NCBI GenBank assembly: GCA_963662155.1
Contig: OY759262.1
Location: 55,833,490 to 55,897,489 of the forward strand
Direction of reading: 5' to 3'
From: Lamellibrachia columna
Lineage: Eukaryota > Annelida > Polychaeta > Sabellida > Siboglinidae
DNA length: 64,000 nucleotides
How positions within the stretch are numbered: position 1 is the first letter of the stretch; each line of letters opens with the position of its first letter. The position numbers and the translations under genes were made by a program. The notes below the pieces were generated by a model. The model searched no databases, was not told where the DNA came from, and saw nothing but the letters and a program-made list of their open reading frames with translations. This document shows, in pieces, positions 1 to 64,000 of the stretch.

Positions 1-12
1 TCTATAATTATA

Positions 13-97
13 GCAGCCGCCTCCTCGCGAACTACAATCGATCGACCGTCTCTTTAACTATTGCAGCCGCCTCTTCGCGAACTACATTCGATCGACC
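13..97. repeat. Two-copy 50-bp direct repeat
   Basis: A ~35-bp segment starting gcagccgcctc is present twice, at 13-47 and 63-97, with a few mismatches. It lies just upstream of the LINE relic and may be part of its degraded 5' side. No coding signal is visible. Confidence 0.6.
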
Positions 98-439
98 CCG
101 GTTAGAACAGTCCCCAGTATATATATAGTCTACCAGTAAACATTACAGGCCTATTACCTAACACAATGCCCATTTCTAGGACTACTGCCTAGCCTGGCTC
201 GACAATAACTATATAACCCTTGTTACGTAAGATAGTGTACTTTACCACGACTGCAGCACAACCACAAAATAAATGTACAATATACAAACTGTCACAACAA
301 CTGTCATAAAATAAATGTAAAATATACACATTGTTACATACATTAACATGTGTCTGTTTTCGTTATGTGGCAGTTTAGCTAGTTTGTGATACTAGTTAGA
401 GGAATAAATGCATTACCTTCATTCCACACTGCTGTAATG

Positions 440-3170
440 AAGTCATGCAGATAATGTATGACCCGTGCTTTTGTGACACACATGGTAATCCACCCGGTGA
501 TTATATGGCCATCAAATTCTGTGTAAATTGCAGAAAGCCTGCTCGAGTACGTAAAGAAATAGTTTTTCGGCGACTGCGTCATATACGCCTTCCCTATGTC
601 AAACGTGATACTACCTCTTTGCTTGGAAATATGAACAGTGGCGCACCCGTTAGTGACATCCTTGCGACATACAACACCGGTTTACGCCGGATTGTTGACA
701 AACAAGCCCCACTGCGTAAGACGACCATTACATTGCGACCTGACTGTCTGTGGTACACCGACAAGCTTCGGTCGAGAAACAGCGTCGACGGCGAGCTGAG
801 CGCACGTGGCTGCAAACTCGTCTTGACACAATGCGTGGTCTTCAACCGCATGCTGGTTAACACAAAGACAATTTACTACACGGCTAAGATCGCCAATTGC
901 AAAAATTACCAGAAACTACTTTTTAACATCACAATAAACCTCATGGGTAACACTGACATAACGACAATGCCATAGTATGTGTGTCCCGTGGACATGGCGC
1001 AACGTTTCGGTGATCATTTCATAGAGAAAGTTTCGAACATCAGGAAAGACATTGGTAACTGCGATGAGGATCTTTCGTACACTACGATGGCCGCTATGAG
1101 CAACGACGCTGTATTCGGTGGTGTTCCACTAGTCTGCTTTGAGAGAGTCACAGAATCGGACGTCGAACGATTAGTTGCGTCCGCTGCGGTTAAATCGTGG
1201 AATGAGTTCCAATACTAGCGTGGTTGCTAAAGCGATGTTCATATGAGTTAGTGCCACTAATTACCGCTACGATAAACGTGTCTCTCACCACATCAAACGT
1301 ACCCACTGAATTCAAGCATGCAATGGTTAAACCACTTTTGAAAAAAACCGTCGCTGGATAAAGATATTTTACACAAATACCGCCCTGTGTCGAACTTGCC
1401 ATTTGTGTCGAAACTGGTTGAAAAATTGGTTGCAAAATAAATAAGCACACACGTTGATGAAAAAGCTTTGCGCGATCCTTTTCAATCTGCATACGCCGCG
1501 GCCACTTTACAGAAACAGCGCTGCTGCATGTCAAAAATGAAATTGCCGCATCACAGGACATAATATGCACAATAAACCTCGTGATGCGTGATTTATTTCG
1601 TGCGCATTTGACACAGTCGATCATGAGTTGTTGATGTCTCGACTTGAGCACTCATTTGGCATCACTGACAAAGCGCCTGCGTGGCTGCAATCGTACATCA
1701 GCGAACGGTATCAGAAAGCGGCAGTGGGAAGTGCCGAGTCGGTTGATTCAATCTTGATGTGTAGCGTCCCACAATGGACTGCGTTGGGCCCTACATTGTA
1801 GTGCATGTACACCAAACCTATCGGAGATGTTGTTGCTAGACACGGTATGCAGTATAGTGTTATGCTGACGACACTCAAATCTACCTCACAGTTGAACGAG
1901 ATGAATCCATTGTGGCGGAACTGACAAAGGTGGGATTGTTCATAGCGGAAGTGGATACATGGTTGACCAAAAACCAGTAAAATCTTAACAAAGAAAAATC
2001 TGAGGCGATCGTGATCTTCCCAGCAAAGCAACGTGATAGTCTGCTTGCCGACGTATACATTACAGTAGCCGGTCATCGAATTCAACTTCCACATGTGTGC
2101 GCAATTTGGGTGTGCTACTTGACAGCAACCTGAAAATGAAACACCAGATTGCCAACAATGTGAACAGTTGCTACTATCAGATTAGACATATTGGGCAAAT
2201 GCAATTTCGGCCACATTTGACCGAAGAATCATGCAAGACAGTTGTCGCACTAGTGACATCACGTTTAGATTATGGAAATGCACTTCTCTGTGGTCTCCTA
2301 CAGAGGGCGCTGCAGCGTTTACAAAATGGTACAGAACTGTGCTGCTCGCCTCATTACCCGTACAAGGAAACACCCGTGTAACGTTTACACTGGCTGCCCG
2401 TTCATTTGCGACCAACTTACAAAATGCTTTTGTTTATTTATTGTGCTTTAAATGGTCTGGCGCCGGACTACCTGGCTGAGTTAATTAGCTGCCGCCCCAT
2501 TAACAGAACTCTACGATCTGCTTCGCTGCCAGCGCTTTCATTCGTACTGACTTCACTGACTGTCACACATGGTGATCGCCGTTTCGCTGTTTGCTCAGTC
2601 GTTCTATCGAACAATATAACACCCTCTCACAGGACAGCGAAATCACTACAAGTGTTTAAAACACTTTTAAAAAGTTACCTTTTTAAACAAGCTTTTTCAT
2701 AACTCACCGATGAGGACATTTTATGTGCAAGCAGTAAATATTGTAAATATTAATTTCTTAGCATATTTATGGTCATTATTTTAGTTTCACTTGTATTACT
2801 GAACTTATTTAAAGTACAGTTCTTAAGAACTATTTTTCTTTATAATTGTATTAACAGTTTTTATGGTTATATTCTTTGTCTTACTTGTATAAATGAATAT
2901 ATTTAAAGCAGTTTTTATAATTTTTTTCTGACTATTAATTGTATTGCTAATTATATTTAAAGTAATGTTATAGAATATTTTAACATGTTTATTTTGTTAG
3001 CATTTCTTTTTTATGTTTAGCGTTTGTGTAGACTATTCTTAGTATAATTATTCTCTTAGCAACTTACGGCCTGTAAAATACTACTATGTATGTAAAGCGC
3101 ATGAGAGCAATCTTGGTTGATCGGGCGCTATATCAGTACTATTATTATTATTATTATTATTATTAATATA
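440..3170 (+). mobile_element. L2-like non-LTR retrotransposon relic
   Basis: Translated pieces on the + strand follow the order of an L2/CR1-type LINE. Bases 445-975 match the region between endonuclease and RT (motifs DKQAPLRKT, LWYTDKL, YYTAKI). Bases 979-1218 continue it (AQRFGDHFIEKV). Bases 1220-2100 are RT with many stops. Bases 2230-2700 give the RT C-terminus with LHWLPV, ALNGLAPDYL and a final LLKSYLFKQAF. A 3' UTR ends in a (TTA)n tail at 3139-3168, typical of this group. Frames are broken many times, so no functional protein is expected. It lies upstream of the first recognised host exon, probably in an intron. Confidence 0.8.
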
Positions 3171-3179
3171 ATCCTGCAC

Positions 3180-3350
3180 TATTGCAATTCGCGGACGACA
3201 CAAAGGTATTTAGAAACTCTAAGACATAGAGATATAAAATAAACTTTACGAGATGACCTGGACAAAATAATTAATCGTTCAAACGGTATGACAAATAGCA
3301 ACTGCTATTCAATTTTGCGAAATACTAGTGCTTACGCATAGGACTTAAGA
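3180..3350 (+). mobile_element. CR1/Jockey-type LINE fragment (RT palm)
   Basis: A short reading frame gives FADDTKVFRN followed by a DDLDK segment and a degraded continuation. This matches the catalytic FADD block of the CR1-type family present intact at 51100-52356. It is only a fragment with stops, directly after the (TTA)n tail of the preceding LINE. Confidence 0.55.
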
Positions 3351-3867
3351 ATATGAAATGCGGTATAATGGTACCTCAGATTAACAGTTAGTAGCGTTAA
3401 CACGAACGTTTTACAATACAGTAGGATTACTTCTTCAAGAGCCTAGGGTAATCAAATTACAGAGTAAGATATTTTCCCAGCCAAGATCCAGAGGCTTCAG
3501 GACACGAAGTCCCCCGCGCACCCAAATGTAGTAATGTTTGGCTATGCCCGTTCGGTTAGATTTCGTCTATTTGGAGTCAGACCACTGTAGAGAATTGCAT
3601 TGGTGGCCATGTTAACGTTTTGTCTGATTATAAGAAAACGTGACCATTAAAAATTTAGAATTTGTTTTACAGCACATTCCATCATCTCATTGACATGCTG
3701 ACCACATTTTTCTCAAAATCACTTACCTCCAGCTCTTTTAAAACGCCCCGACGTGCGATGCCCATCAATTTTGACAAAAATAGCCATGTATTCATGCGCC
3801 CACGTGGCCCATAGCAGAAAAATTCACACAAATGCTCCCGCCTGTTAAACTCTAACAAAATGCACCA

Positions 3868-4305
3868 TTTCGCATGCCTGCGTCTTATATCATTGAATTT
3901 AATATCCCTACTTAATCTGACTGCCTGCTCTTAATGATATCAAAACCTGGTGTAAAGCCTGAGCTAGTTTCTGTACATATCAATCATAACTGAAAACATG
4001 TATGAGTGAGAAAATGGCAATCCATTTAATAATAGAGGGGGCACCACCAAATACCCCTCTCCAAGCCTCGCATGTATAGTTATCTGCTCGGCGGACAGCG
4101 ACTTGCTCGCAAAAAGATATTTCGACTTTTGGACAAAATTGCATTTCGCATGCCTGCGTCTTATGTCATTGAATTTAATATCCCTACTTAAGCTGACTGC
4201 CTGGTCTTAATGATATCAAAAACTGGTGTGAAGCCTGAGCTAGTTTCTGTACATATCAATCATAACTGAAAACATGTATGAGTGAGAAAATGGCAATCCA
4301 TTTAT
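3868..4305. repeat. Direct duplication with 276-bp period
   Basis: The ~162-bp stretch at 3868-4029 recurs at 4144-4305 with few mismatches (both begin tttcgcatgcctgcg and end near ggcaatccattta). The 114 bp between are unique. It looks like one tandem duplication in non-coding DNA. Confidence 0.85.
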
Positions 4306-4689
4306 TTAATACAGTAATCATAGGCATGGAATGCCGAAGAGCCCCTACATAGGAGTGACAATCACAATTGGTTACAAGTGCCATAGTAGGGGCGTAATTA
4401 CCAAGTTGATTAGCCATACACATACATGTACAAACAGAAAGGCTGGGGTACTCGATCCCCCACCTCCCACGGTACGAGGGAGACCTGCTAAATATTATGA
4501 AAATATGCGTGAGATTTGAGAACTTTGCCATCAGACTGTGACATTTAATGCAATGTCGTGAGTCATATTTACAAAATGGAAATTGAAATGGATAATGTCA
4601 ATCGTGTCAACTATACTATAACAACTATTTGAATTACCATTTGTATGCATGTAGATGCAAGAACGTGATTGCAAATGTGTAATTTCCAT

Positions 4690-4830
4690 TGTTATTCACC
4701 ATATGCATACAAATATGTAGTCATCACTGTTATTCACTATAATAATTATGCATACAAATATGTAGTCGTCACTGTTATTCACTATGCATAACAATATGTA
4801 GTCATCACTGTTATTCACTATATTCACTAC
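4690..4830. repeat. Short tandem repeat, three to four units
   Basis: The motif atgtagtcatcactgttatt followed by cactat occurs three times with a variable spacer and a truncated last copy. No gene is seen here. From 4830 to 5834 there is only AT-rich and pyrimidine-rich sequence without coding signal. Confidence 0.75.
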
Positions 4831-5834
4831 TCGCTTTCCTGTCAACTCAGAGAAGCTCCTTCGGCAACTCTGTTGTTTCCCGTCTGTCTTCTTTTGCACA
4901 TTCCGCCCCCCCCAGTCTTACCACCTGACACACTGTGGTATGTCTACTGCACTCCTCTCAACTTGTTATTGATCCGTTTCTTGTCACATTGTCTTCTTCC
5001 TGCTAGTAAACCAGTAATATGTATTTTTCTCTCCAGTCTCTTTCTCGCATGTCACCCTGTACACATTTTTTTCTGTCGTATCAACTTGTATCCTTGTATC
5101 TTATCTTCTTGTTATCCACATACACATTCCACCTAGATGGACACAGCCCGATCTACCCTTTTCTGTCATTATCGTATACAACCGCTTTAATGAGTCTACC
5201 ACTATACAGAAACGTCACCTTATATACCTGCACACAAAATAAAAAACACCAATCTACACCTCAACCCACGAATTCTCCTTGCGAAATCAATTTAGCTATC
5301 ACAGCTACACCATATTAAGTGCCGCTTTGCCTTTACTTGCCACTTTACTTGTTAAAAATGAAATGTATTTAGATTACGTATATTCAATATTGTTTATACT
5401 TTGTTTTTAATAGTCTCTCTCCTGTTTAATACATGCAATTTATGCTAGATTATTAAGACCATTTACCAATGTTTACTTTTTATCTACTCAACTTATATAA
5501 CCCCTAAACACTGTTTCCTGCGATTATGATGTGCACATTCACAATGTTTAAACCATCTAGAATGTCATCAAATCCTATTTCTGCTCACTAACGTTACTGC
5601 CGGTGACAAGTTTTAAAATACACTAAATTACTGGCTCTTGCTGACTTTTTTTTTTACAAATGTTACCTGAAATATGTATATATCTTGTTTATGCATGGCA
5701 TGTAAGCAAAATCAATACTTATCTAATAAAATTCCACAATCAACTTTCAACTATTTTCTCCTCTAAATTCAAATCGCTGCTCCCGCTAATATGTTCAGCC
5801 AGTAATCTGCATGCACCTGTGTATTGTTATACAG

Positions 5835-63592
<57,758 letters not shown>

Positions 63593-64000
63593 GTACAGAC
63601 GATTATTTCTTACATAACATCATATCCTTTGATGTCAGTGAATATAATTAAACTATCATAATAATATCAGTGATGTTGCCATTATTGTTGTTGGAATCAG
63701 CACAATGTCAGCACAAGGAAGCTGTTTACCACCATGAAAGATGGTTTACTCAAACATAGATAACAGTGATGCCACATTATGTAAGATGATATGCTGAGAA
63801 CATGCATGGTTTCACTGGTACAAAGCTTGGGAGAATGAAATACTTGACATTTTATGTTAACACAACTATTGAGTAAATCCCATTATTCAGTTTCAGAAGA
63901 AGGTAGCCAATGTTTGCCGAAATATTGAAGTGGGTCATAGTTAATAGTTGTGTTAAAAAGGAAAATTATATTAATGTATGTTTCCATTTTGGATGCGTTG
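63593..64000. other. Intron after the AMOP exon
   Basis: No further exon is recognised up to the window end. Confidence 0.6.

Noticed and set aside
445..975. A 176-codon frame as a host gene
   Set aside because: Its sequence is the endonuclease-RT linker of an L2-like LINE, and the following RT pieces are broken.
1..5834. Upstream exons D0, E0, F0 of the first propeller
   Set aside because: I searched for the MMYW, AVD-x-VSRL and D-N-F-L-x-V motifs upstream of exon A1 and found none; they are probably beyond the window.

Overview
This is intronic and exonic DNA of one very large, intron-rich animal gene, probably from a marine invertebrate. The evidence for this is extracellular metazoan domains (YWTD/LDLR-B propeller blades, LRP-type EGF, NIDO, AMOP), canonical GT-AG introns of 0.3 to 12 kb, low GC, long (TA)n, (GT)n and (CA)n tracts, and many non-LTR retrotransposon relics. 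The sequence does not let me name the phylum, and no bacterial-type features are present.

Host gene: 27 exons on the + strand run from 5835 to 63592, and the gene continues off both sides. Twenty-one of them follow a repeating six-exon order, called A-F here: A, B = last blades of a propeller; C = EGF; D, E, F = first blades of the next propeller. They give A1-F1 (5835-17769), A2-F2 (18157-38657), A3-F3 (39581-48119) and A4-C4 (50769-56426). Each exon type keeps the same intron phases in every copy, so a whole propeller+EGF genomic cassette was duplicated. After C4 come a cysteine-rich EGF exon (57912-58022), four NIDO exons (59057-63099) and an AMOP exon (63330-63592). The product would be an extracellular or membrane protein joining an LRP-like head to the NIDO-AMOP core known from MUC4/Mesh-type proteins. 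One EGF (C3) has lost most cysteines, and one NIDO splice junction does not resolve in phase.

Intron cargo: 440-3170, 9554-10012 and 19980-21990 hold L2-like LINE relics. A CR1/Jockey-type LINE family occurs at least seven times (3180, 11980, 16975, 42243, 51100, 57157 and 60128 regions), one copy with an open 378-codon RT segment. RTE-like and other LINE fragments lie at 18430-18910, 19690-19970, 44640-47200, 48450-50020 and 52950-54000. There are also a THAP-like fragment, a foldback MITE (10060-10310), another MITE-like element (37397-37756) and hAT-like termini.

Most striking is the 11.7-kb intron between E2 and F2. A LINE relic is split at a TTAA site by an 8.65-kb element with ~0.5-kb terminal inverted repeats (27841-36492). 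That element carries the C-terminal piece of a cysteine-rich (CXC-like) protein and has itself received, inside a (TA)n tract, a tyrosine-recombinase retrotransposon (29182-35875). The retrotransposon encodes an SGNH hydrolase, a Gag-like protein, an RT-RNase H and a tyrosine recombinase. An 86-bp tandem array separates hydrolase from Gag, and putative splice sites would remove hydrolase plus array to make a Gag message. Hydrolase and RT-RNase H carry single-base frameshifts; Gag and recombinase are open.
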